Below the pieces are notes generated by a model. The model did no database searches and was not told where the DNA came from. It was given only the letters and a program-made list of their open reading frames with translations. Shown in pieces: positions 11,201 to 18,787 of a stretch of DNA of 24,351 nt. The number at the start of each line of letters is the position of its first letter. Positions within the stretch are counted from its first letter, which is position 1. The DNA is from Hypsibius dujardini (Eukaryota; Tardigrada; Eutardigrada; Parachela; Hypsibiidae): assembly GCA_001579985.1 (NCBI GenBank), contig LRSR01007080.1, positions 1 through 24,351 on the forward strand, in the 5' to 3' direction. The translations under genes were made by a program, and so were the position numbers.

Positions 11201-13924
11201 ACGGATGCGTCTGTCGCAACGTCGGTCTTCGTGACGGTCGGCATCAGGGTGGTCGGGGGTGTTGGTGCAGAAAAGGGCAGTCCGTTTTTGGTGCTGCTGG
11301 TGGCGTGTGTGGATGAGAATGGGCGGAAGCGGACGTTCGTGCGGAGTGTCGACAAGGCACCGGAATTTGCAGGTCCGGATGCATTTGAGGTATGTGATCG
11401 TTAGTTCGGTGGGTGGTGTTTTTTTTTACCGAATTTACGGAAGTCGTCGACCAGTCCAATTTTAATTACAGTTTTGACTGATTTAGGAAAGCAGTAGAAA
11501 TGGTAAAAAGTAAAGTTAGTAACTAAAACTAAATAGTTTTTGGTCAACTAAATTTTAATTGAAAGTTTTTTAGTTTACTTTTTTTCGGTAACTTGTCTTT
11601 TCTTCGGGTTTGCCGTTTAGGAGTCGATTGATGACGCTATCTTCCGCTGGATCAACGACAAAGTCGCCGACCAGATCGACCTGATAGGTCCGAAAAAAGT
11701 CGTCGCCCTGGTCGACACCCGCGACTCTTCTGCCCTCGCCACCAGCATGTCCAACATCCCACGCCATGTAGCAGCGCTGCCGTGCTTGCTGCACTTCTTC
11801 GAGAACCTCCTTGCCGGTGTGATCAGCGAGGGATACGTGACAACGTTAGTCGAATCCACTGCGCGCATCACTTCATACGTGCTCACAACCATCGCAATCC
11901 AAGAGAGATTCACCGAATACGGCGTCACTGTCCGTCTCGTCCCTCCCGCCACCGGCCGCGGGTCGGCCTCTGCAATGGCGGTGGCTGAGAGTATGGTAAA
12001 TGAGAGCACTACTAATTGTTTCTTCGCTTTTTTATTTAATTCAACAATTACTTCACATTTTTTCTTCAGAAACTAAAAGTACAAAACGAATTTTTTTAGT
12101 TTGAATGTACTAGTCCTAGTACTAGTACTAGTAGTACGGGTCATGTAGTTTTATGATTTTTATTTATTTAAATTTCGTTGTTACTTAGAAGTAATCCTTC
12201 GATTTCCAATTGGCGCTGTTACGTTGACTGATTGATTGGTAGGCTGGCTTGCCCTTATTTTAAATTCACAGCGGAGTTTGCTTTTTTTTAATTCCAGGAA
12301 GCGCTGTTCTTCTATCAGGCGCACATTCGCAAAGCCGTGCTGGACCTCTTTGGAGAGCTGCTTAATGGGCCGGTGACGGTGGATCATCCGGAGGAGCTGC
12401 AGTGTGTGCTGTCGGATGGGTTTTGGTCGCAGCTGAAGGAGGTGGGAACGTTGTTGCGGCCGATCATGGATGCCATTCGGATGGCTCGAAAGGAGACGCT
12501 GACATTGGGGGATGCATTTTATTTCATGCTGGCTTATGGTAGTCGTTTGTCGGCCGGAAATCGCAAAGGTATGCTCATTTAATGTCTAACTGTCTGATGA
12601 ATCGTTGGCTAGACGTGTCTCTGTGGCTCGGTATCATTTTTATGTCAGAAATGTTTGTCTGACTGGCTTATCTGACGTCACGTTTTGGGTCGATAACGCG
12701 ACTGATTATTAGAAATTATTATTAGACTGGCTATTTGTCTGTTAGTCTGCCTACGTGTATCTGCCTGCCTGTCTGCCTAACATATCTGATTCTGTCTGTC
12801 TGTCTGTCTGTCTGTCAGTGTCCGTGTTTCTGTTCTTGTTTTGTCTCTTCTACGGATTGATTGAGACGAATGTGGATTCGTTTTTACACACAGGAGGCGC
12901 TTCTATTCCGGCTGAACTCAATCGCTTCTGCATTCGCCACCTCAACGCGCAGTTCGCGAAAGTTGACAGTCCCGTCATGCGCCTCGCCTATTTCCTCCAC
13001 CCCCTGTATCGCGGTGACGGCCTATTCGACATCCTACCGGACGAGTTGCTAGTGGAGGCCGGAGAGTGGTCCAAGTCCATGACTCGCACGGCCGATCAGA
13101 CAAGGACGCTGATCAAGCAGCTTCGCCGGTTCAAGGCCCGCTTGCCGCCGTATAGCGAGCCGTTCCGAGAGACGGAGAGACCTCTGACCTTCTGGCAAGG
13201 TCTGTCGGCATCTGCTGGGTTGGAGTTACGCCAGCTCGCGAGTCGACTTTTGGCTGTTTCACCGGTCATTCGGCTGGCCGGTCCGAATAGAATTTCGTCT
13301 GTATTGGCAACGAATCCACAATCGGTCCCTCAGGTGAAGACGTCGGTTTTAGTAGTACGGCTTTCTAATGATAGATACGCAGATAGACAAACGGACAGAT
13401 GCACAGACAGATATTCGATGGGGCAGTTAACCAAATTTAAAGTCTTAACTGTCGTTTGTGAAAATCACTCGAAAAGCAATGAAGCGGCACGCGTTTGCCT
13501 TGACTGAATTATCTTCTTTTGTTAGCGAGTTCCCTTTGAGACAATCGGGAAGATCCTGCAGCTGCAGCATTTTTACCACGCTAATGCGACTGAAGAATTC
13601 AAAGATCTCAAGCCGGTTTTCGGCAGCAGCAGCAACGCCGAGAAGCTGCTGGAACTTACACAGCAGGAGAAGAGCGCTGCACAACTGCCGAACGTGGAGG
13701 TGGTGATCCACCCAAAGGACGAACAATTGGATTCGTCCAACGACGACGATGAGGGGCTCTTCCTAGACACAATCGCCGATCTCTCTAACCTGATCTTTGA
13801 TGAGCGACCGAAAAGCTGGAGCCCGCCCAAATCAACGCTAAAACTCGAGGAAGATTCAATCGCGGCGACTTCCTCGGAGGAGTACGATGTCCGGCAACTG
13901 TTGATGGGCATGGAGGAGAATTGA
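8300..13924 (+). CDS. hAT-transposase-derived protein with three BED zinc fingers
   Basis: Twelve exons join with consistent phases: 8300-8328, 8600-8655, 8720-8742, 8815-8851, 9160-9516, 9812-10179, 10240-10455, 10709-11389, 11621-11995, 12298-12568, 12894-13333 and 13526-13924. The product is about 1083 residues. Three BED fingers (C-x2-C...H-x4-C) lie at about 20-65 (SPVWEYFTKG, CNFC, HIKLKC), 136-180 (PVWDFFHRG, CRFC, HLVKSC) and 275-317 (TVWKHFNQG, CKYC, HIKLRC). A DUF659/hAT-like body follows (about 465-720): LEHPAFRQILL, RTFVRSVDKAPEFAGPDAFE, LIGPKKVVALVDTRDS, and a C-x2-H in ALPCLLHFFENLL. The segment LRQLASRLLAVSPVIRLAG with the start of exon 12 resembles the hAT dimerisation region. 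The Asp of the family's DGW motif appears replaced (FVTVGIRVVGG). An acidic tail ends at LLMGMEEN. AATAAA signals lie at 14110 and 14140. Likely a nuclear DNA-binding, domesticated protein; its target and role are unknown. Confidence 0.85.
8946..8968. repeat. (GATT)n short tandem repeat
   Basis: Five to six GATT units lie in the intron between coding exons 4 and 5 of the hAT-derived gene. Similar short runs occur near 14772-14784 and 14838-14853, inside and near introns of PTPMT1-like copy b. Confidence 0.8.
9549..9716. repeat. (CAGA)n array in intron 5 of the hAT-derived gene
   Basis: CAGA and CAGG units with GGCA variants lie inside the 295-bp intron 9517-9811. Here the transcript carries CAGA, the opposite orientation to the arrays in the minus-strand genes. 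Confidence 0.9.
12108..12138. repeat. CTAGTA palindromic short repeat
   Basis: A run of overlapping ACTAGT and AGTACT words forms a self-complementary stretch in intron 9 of the hAT-derived gene. It could form a short hairpin. Nothing ties it to a function. Confidence 0.7.
12740..12817. repeat. (TCTG)n array in intron 10 of the hAT-derived gene
   Basis: Degenerate GTCT and TGCC units are followed by six clean TCTG units, in the intron 12569-12893. It creates an ORF that runs into exon 11 in frame. Confidence 0.9.
13370..13412. repeat. Degenerate CAGA array in intron 11 of the hAT-derived gene
   Basis: About ten imperfect CAGA/GATA units lie in the intron 13334-13525 just downstream of the exon 11 donor CAG|GTGAAG. 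It is short and degenerate, as if old. Confidence 0.75.
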
Positions 13925-14278
13925 ATCCTGGCTGTCTTTTTTTCTATAATTTATGCAGGTTCTGTTCGGTTTGTTTCCTTGAGTATTTGGAATTTTGCAT
14001 GGTTCGGGTTTTTTATTCTAAAAAGTCTGATTTGTAATTCTTACGATGTGTTGTCTGCTTGATTTTTTTACTCAGGGTTCTCTAAACAAGAGCAGGTTCC
14101 GTTCCAAGTAATAAAATGCTTCCCATTCTTCTTCGCAATAATAAAAGTTGTAATTTTAAAAACATATGAGGCTGAGCAAAAAAATTAGTTATTGATTCTT
14201 AAAGAAACTACTAACAATTGCTTTCCGCCTAGCCAGCCCAATCTCCCGCGGAGACATGATGAAATTGTATCTTTTCAT
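13925..14278. terminator. Convergent 3' region with polyadenylation signals
   Basis: The hAT-derived gene (plus) and PTPMT1-like copy b (minus) end tail to tail, 354 bp apart. Plus-strand AATAAA hexamers at 14110-14115 and 14140-14145 are placed well for the plus gene. No gene lies in the gap. Confidence 0.6.
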
Positions 14279-14689
14279 CTATGATTTTCCTTTTCCAATC
14301 GCCTTGGTGTAATAATCTTCCAGGGACCTGACTCCTCTCGCGCCAATCCAAACTTGAGGTCGTTTACTTTTCAACTGCGCGACGACTTCCTCCACTTTTT
14401 TCTCCTCCCTGGCGATGAGATATGCGGCCGCGAGGTAGGCACTCCGCGATCGGCCAGCCTTGCAGTGGATGTAGACACTTCCTTGCCGATCTTGAATGAT
14501 GTGCTCGATGAAGTGCAGACCCGAAGCGATCTGCTCCGAAGTGGGCAGTCCCACGTAGTCGTCCACCTGAAATACCAATCAAGCGTTAAGCACATAGAAT
14601 AATACCCGATGAGATAGACAGACAAACAGACAGAAAAACAGACAGGCAGGCAGACAAGCAGATAGACAGTAACACAGACAGGCAAATAA

Positions 14690-14721
<32 letters not shown>

Positions 14722-15273
14722 TGATGTGCCAGTACGACAAGCTGAACCAACAAACCGAGCTGATCTCGAATGATTGATTGATTGTCTCAACACCGTAACG
14801 ACGGAACGGGCTACCGCTTAAGGTATTTGATTGGTTAGTTGATTGATTGATTGAAGGCTCCCTTTACCTACCGGGAGATTCAAAAATTCAACGCCAATCT
14901 TCTTCAACTCCTCCTTCGTAGCGTACCACCGGGGATTCAACTCAAATTCCTCATTCATTGAAATAATTCCCTTGATGTTTTCCGAGGAAACCAGAGATTC
15001 CAGTCCAGAACGAAAGGGCATAGCACCCAGAACGACGTGCTACAAGCGTGTTTGAAAAAGCAACCATATTACCCAGACTCAGTCAATCAATCGCTGAAAA
15101 CTTTCACTAACCTTATCGATGCGGTTGAACCAATTGCGGGAGCGAACCGTGTCCATCACGACATTGTAAAAGATTGTTGGAAAGAAGAAAGCCTTCCGTA
15201 TGGCCGACATTGTCATGAAATAGTCGCGGAGAAGAGGCTTCGGTGGATTGGTTGACGGGGGGAAAGAATTCAT
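14279..15273 (-). CDS. PTPMT1: PTPMT1-like mitochondrial dual-specificity phosphatase (copy b)
   Basis: Three exons, all joined in phase 0: 15112-15273 (54 codons), 14872-15039 (56 codons) and 14279-14566 (95 codons plus stop), giving 205 residues. Donors are AAG|GTTAGT and CCG|GTAGGT; acceptors TTGTAG|CAC and TTTCAG|GTG. Hallmarks are AFFFPTIFYNVVMD near the N-terminus, VVLGAMPFRSG, GIISMNEEFELNPRWY, the putative general-acid Asp in VDDYVGLP (about residue 113) and the intact P-loop HCKAGRSRS (Cys about 145). Family members dephosphorylate phosphatidylglycerophosphate in mitochondria. The protein aligns along its whole length with copy a but shares no intron position with it. The P-loop is canonical, so this copy is the better candidate for the ancestral activity. 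The ATG at 15273 is the first in frame; a later ATG at MTMSAIRK is also possible. Confidence 0.93.
14608..14722. repeat. (CAGA)n array in intron 2 of PTPMT1-like copy b
   Basis: CAGA, CAAA and CAGG units lie within the intron 14567-14871, ending in five clean CAGA units. In the transcript it reads TCTG, like the array in the single intron of copy a. Confidence 0.92.
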
Positions 15274-15630
15274 GGACACTTACAAGTGTACTGTACTATT
15301 GTATTAATGCAGTACTACAAAGCGACGACGACCGCTCTATTATTCATGTGTTGATGTGTCCTTTTGGAAAAAATCATTATCAGTAATGATGATAAAAATT
15401 CTACAAAAATTTAGAAAAACAAAAGATGAATTAAGGCAACAAAGTTGTTAAACAAAAATTCCAATAGGGAAAATGTTCGCCACTTTCTAGTTGTTCGCTG
15501 CAATTACCACCGTTGTTCGCATTGACTAAGCAATTTTTCGTCATATGGATTAGCAGATTTGTTCGCCTGAACTGACGTGGATGTTCCGGGGAAAAAGGAA
15601 GCACAAAGGAGCGGAGGCTTCCCTCATCTG
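15274..15630. other. Upstream region of PTPMT1-like copy b
   Basis: This stretch lies between the copy b start codon and the left end of the 999-bp foldback element. It should hold the promoter. No distinct element or ORF of interest is seen. Confidence 0.5.
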
Positions 15631-15917
15631 ACAAGGGAACAATCACCAGTGTAAATCTCCGATCGTGACCAAACTTTTTTCTTGAATACCATGTCCCCTA
15701 ACGTGATTTTAAAAAATATGACTCGCGGCAAAGAGTTCCCCGTTCAACGGGAAGAAATTCGGGAAGATCTCAATTGGCGCACGAACATTGCAATACTCAT
15801 GAGCGCTTGATTGAATGATTGAATTGGCGCTTGATTGACGGCACGTACAAAAATATGTGCTGTGCTGTGCGTGTGTGCTGTGCTGGTTGTGTATTCTAGT
15901 ACAATGCAGTTCAGTAC

Positions 15918-16092
15918 CAGGCAAACGCTTTAGGTTGAATCACTACATGGGTTGAATCAGTCGGGTGGCGGAGGGCGCCGCAGGCGGTGTTTGTATTGCT
16001 GAATGAGTGTCGTTTTTAATTTACACTCGTGGCGCCCTCCGCCACCCGACTGATTCAACCAATGTAGTGATTCAACCCAGAGCGTTTGCTTG
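15918..16092. mobile_element. Inner palindromic element A (62-bp arms)
   Basis: The arms 15918-15979 and 16031-16092 are inverted copies, from CAGGCAAACGCT inward through two GGTTGAATCA words to GGTGGCGGAGGGCGCC. The 51-bp loop holds a smaller hairpin around GAGTGT/ACACTC. GTAC flanks both sides (15914-15917 and 16093-16096), consistent with a 4-bp target duplication or with GTAC being part of the ends. Confidence 0.85.
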
Positions 16093-16096
16093 GTAC

Positions 16097-16331
16097 TAAT
16101 ACAGTATTTTTTGGACAATTTGTTTTAAGAAAATTGGACAAAAAGCAAAACAATTTTTTAGCTAAAGCCAGATTTTAATAGAAGAAATATAAATGCTCTT
16201 TTTGGGAAAAATTAGGCAAAACACGCATATTTTTATTTATATTTCTTAGATTAAAATCTGGCTTTAGCTACAAAATGTTTTGTTTTTTGTCCAATTTTGT
16301 TAAAACAAATTCTCCAAAAAATACTGTATTA
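16097..16331. mobile_element. Inner palindromic element B, Tc1/mariner-like MITE
   Basis: Arms of about 95 bp match in inverted orientation, beginning CAGTATTTTTTGGA at 16102 and ending TCCAAAAAATACTG at 16326, each next to TA (16100-16101 and 16327-16328). CAGT ends next to TA are typical of Tc1/mariner-type MITEs. The inverted match continues past the TA to GTACTAA/TTAGTAC, so either the real terminus is farther out or the insertion site was itself a palindrome. No coding capacity. Confidence 0.8.
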
Positions 16332-16748
16332 GTACTCGTACTGAACTGCATTGTACTTGAGTACACAACCAGCACAGCACCCACGCACAGCACATGTTTT
16401 TATACGTGCCATTACGTGCCGTCAAACAAGCGCTTATTTAATCATTCAATCAAGCGCTTATGACTATTGCAATGTACATGCGCCAATTGAGATCTTCCCG
16501 AATTTCTTCCCGTTGAACGGGGAACTCTTTGCCGCGAGTCATATTTTTAAAAATCACGTTAGGGGGCATGGTATTCAAAAAAAAAGTTTGGTCACGATCG
16601 GAGATTTGCACTGGTGAATGTTCCCTTGTGAGTCCTTGGATACAGAAGCAGCGTGCAGCACAGTGGTGATGGTGGTGGTGGTTTCCCGAACAAGGAGGCG
16701 CAACATGAGAATAAATTGCTGAGCGTTGCAGCTGGGGATGCCGCGGGT

Positions 16749-16959
16749 CAGTGGCGCGCCGAGCTTTGGTTTGTGGGGTGTATTTTTAAATTTTTTATTA
16801 TATCCGAAATATTTCCGATTGAACGCAAGGGGGAGTATTGCATGGCAATTCTCAATCATGGTGTTTTTCTCTGAATGGGGGATCCTTAGGGCACATTTTT
16901 TACTTTCGAGGGGGGTTGTAGATCAACAAAACCCCCCCCCCCCACTCGGCGCGCCACTG
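16749..16959. mobile_element. hAT-type MITE with near-8-bp target-site duplication
   Basis: Terminal inverted repeats CAGTGGCGCGCCGAG (16749-16763) and CTCGGCGCGCCACTG (16945-16959) are perfect and start with CAGTGGCG, a common hAT terminus. The flanking 8-mers are CCGCGGGT (16741-16748) and CCGCGGCC (16960-16967), matching at six of eight positions, as expected for an aged hAT duplication. Near the right end a G6 run and a C12 run (about 16912-16943) can pair across GTTGTAGATCAAC. At 211 bp it has no transposase. Confidence 0.88.
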
Positions 16960-16974
16960 CCGCGGCCGGAGGAA

Positions 16975-17083
16975 CGGCAACAGCACAGGATACTTGGAGA
17001 AGCGGCAACAGCACAGGATACTTGGAGAAGCGGCAACAGCACAGGATACTTGGAGAAGCGGCAACAGCACAGGATGCTGGGAT
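16975..17083. repeat. 28-bp minisatellite, about 3.9 copies
   Basis: The unit begins CGGCAACAGCACAGGATACT and starts at 16975, 17003, 17031 and 17059. The first three copies are identical; the last diverges from GATGCTGG onward. As 28 is not a multiple of 3, translation changes frame each copy, so it is unlikely to be coding. It abuts the hAT MITE target duplication. Confidence 0.93.
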
Positions 17084-17576
17084 TCGCGGATTGTCGCGGG
17101 AATTCCTGGCGATTCTGCTGCAGCACCTGGATTTCATCACTCAGTGAAGACTTCACCGGTTGGTGCCTTTCATCTTATGATCAAGCAATGAAAAATTAAC
17201 CTCGTTGCCAATTTCGAGATCCGAAAGGGGAGCGCGAGAGAGACTCCAATCTGAATGGAATTTTGACAAGTTGGTCAATACACCAATCAATCGCAGCGTT
17301 GTTAGGATATGTATCAGACAGTGCTTGATTGTTGATTGAACAATCATATTCGCAAATCGCATTTCTGGCAATTTTCAGAGGGCAAGCCCAGAATGTTCCT
17401 GCTTTATGTTTTTTTAATAAAGCTACAATTATGATTATATTCAATATTTGTTTCATTGGTCAGGTTGTGAAAACATTTTTTTCTGGCAGAATTTCAAAGT
17501 TGGGAAAACACTGGAAGATTCCATTTTTTTTAATTGGACGGTAAAACTTCAATTTTGGGAAATGTTCACATTTAAA
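17084..17576. other. Intergenic stretch without a recognisable gene
   Basis: Short ORFs on both strands lack conserved features or paired splice sites. It lies between the minisatellite and a degenerate foldback element. Confidence 0.55.
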
Positions 17577-17803
17577 GAGGTTTGAAACTGTACCTTTCCG
17601 AATTCAAAATGAAATCGATTGAGATCAGTAGTCTTTTTTATATCGGGGGCGGAGCTACGGATCATTCTCGAGCCCAACCGGAAACTTCCGAGTGATGTTC
17701 CAAAATTGACGCGTAGCTCCGCCCCATGATGCCCGAAATTGATTGTGCTAGTGCCAATCGATTTGAAATTGAATTTTGAGATGGATGGTCTCAAATTTTT
17801 TTT
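17577..17803. mobile_element. Degenerate foldback element with hairpin core
   Basis: The core inverted repeats GGGGCGGAGCTACG (17646-17659) and CGTAGCTCCGCCCC (17712-17725) are perfect and enclose ATCATTCTCG/CGAGTGAT, a second partial pair. Outward, weaker inverted similarity continues through AAATCGATTG to about 17577 and 17803. GGGGCGGAGCTA-type ends are common in hAT MITEs, but no target duplication is clear. The age and class are uncertain. Confidence 0.6.
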
Positions 17804-18787
17804 TAAAACTAAACCATTTTCAGGAATATAATTTTGTTTACAGTTAAGATACTTTTGGGCAATTTAAAGTTAACACTTGATTGACGGAGTGGAAGGTCAA
17901 ATTGAGGCTGCTGATTATGAGCCGATGCGGTGCAACTGTTTTGCACAATGCAATGACCTGCGTTAGAACTGGTGAACAAAACTGCGGCGCCACATCAACT
18001 ACAAGATGTCCCAACCTTTGTGACAATTATCTGAATAGTCACTAAAGAATGACCTTTTGGACCGTCAGAAAGTGATTCTGTTCAACAGGAATCTGCTCGA
18101 AGATGTTGTTATGGGATATTCGTACATTCTTGTCAGTTGAGATTGCGCAAAATACGTTCGATAAAAATACCGTATTCTCTTACCGTATTTCAGTCACTGA
18201 TGGCGTTACCAATTGCCTCTCGCGAGCGCTCCATTTCATTCATCCTTTTGTCGGCATTCCGTGCTCTCGGTGATTTTCTATATCGGGCTGTCTGTTCTGT
18301 TAAACTTGCTTTTTCCCAGCCATTTAGCTCTTAAATACTCCCCCACGTAGGAGTACACATGGCCTGTCCGTTAACCTCTCGGATTTATTCGGTGCGGATG
18401 TAGGCAAAAAATGGGAGTTGTTTGTTTCTGGAGGATGGCCACGAAAGTATGGACGGGTTTGCTTTATTGAACTAGTTGTGTGGCAGGGGAAGGTTATCGC
18501 TCTCTAGATTTGTCTCCACCATGAGTCGGGATTTGGCTATCGCTTTGTATCATCCGCCGCCTCACAAAATGTACAGGCAGTGTTGGAACATTGGAAAGTG
18601 AGCGGTGTAGAATATATTAGTCTTGGAGAGAACGGCCTGCGCAGTAGTGGGTGGAGGGTTAGATTAAATTGAAGATCCGAAATTACTATGTGTAAACTCC
18701 GTTTGCTCATCTGTGTAGTGGAATTTTTTAGGTTCTTTATCTCCCGGCTCGTATGTCATCTTCACTGTCATGTAGGTCAAAAAATTT
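17804..18787. other. Intergenic stretch downstream of the chemoreceptor gene
   Basis: It should include the 3' untranslated region of the minus-strand chemoreceptor gene. A possible plus-strand first exon at 18521-18597 (Kozak-like CCACCATGAG, donor GGAAA|GTGAGC) has no visible continuation. No gene is supported. Confidence 0.5.

Larger units (their letters stand above)
15631..16629. mobile_element. Nested foldback (long terminal inverted repeat) element, 999 bp
   Basis: The ends are inverted copies: left ACAAGGGAACAATCACCAGT at 15631, right ACTGGTGAATGTTCCCTTGT ending at 16629. The arms run inward about 285 bp with only scattered mismatches (for example GATCGTGACCAAACTTTTTT, GCGGCAAAGAGTTCCCCGTT, CAATGCAGTTCAGTAC). 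The middle is filled by two further palindromes (15918-16092 and 16097-16331). No transposase ORF is present, so it is non-autonomous. No clear target-site duplication was found at the outer ends. The element class is undetermined; the terminal CAAGGGAAC resembles hAT ends only weakly. Confidence 0.88.

Noticed and set aside
16975-17083. CRISPR-like 28-bp repeat
   Set aside because: Units are directly abutting with no spacers, and the DNA is clearly animal. It is a minisatellite.
17844-18026. 60-codon minus-strand ORF with protein-like composition
   Set aside because: No start context, no splice sites of fitting phase and no recognisable family.
18521-18597. Possible plus-strand first exon beginning CCACCATGAG with donor GGAAA|GTGAGC
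   Set aside because: No continuing exon could be found on the plus strand and the minus-strand chemoreceptor exon starts close by.
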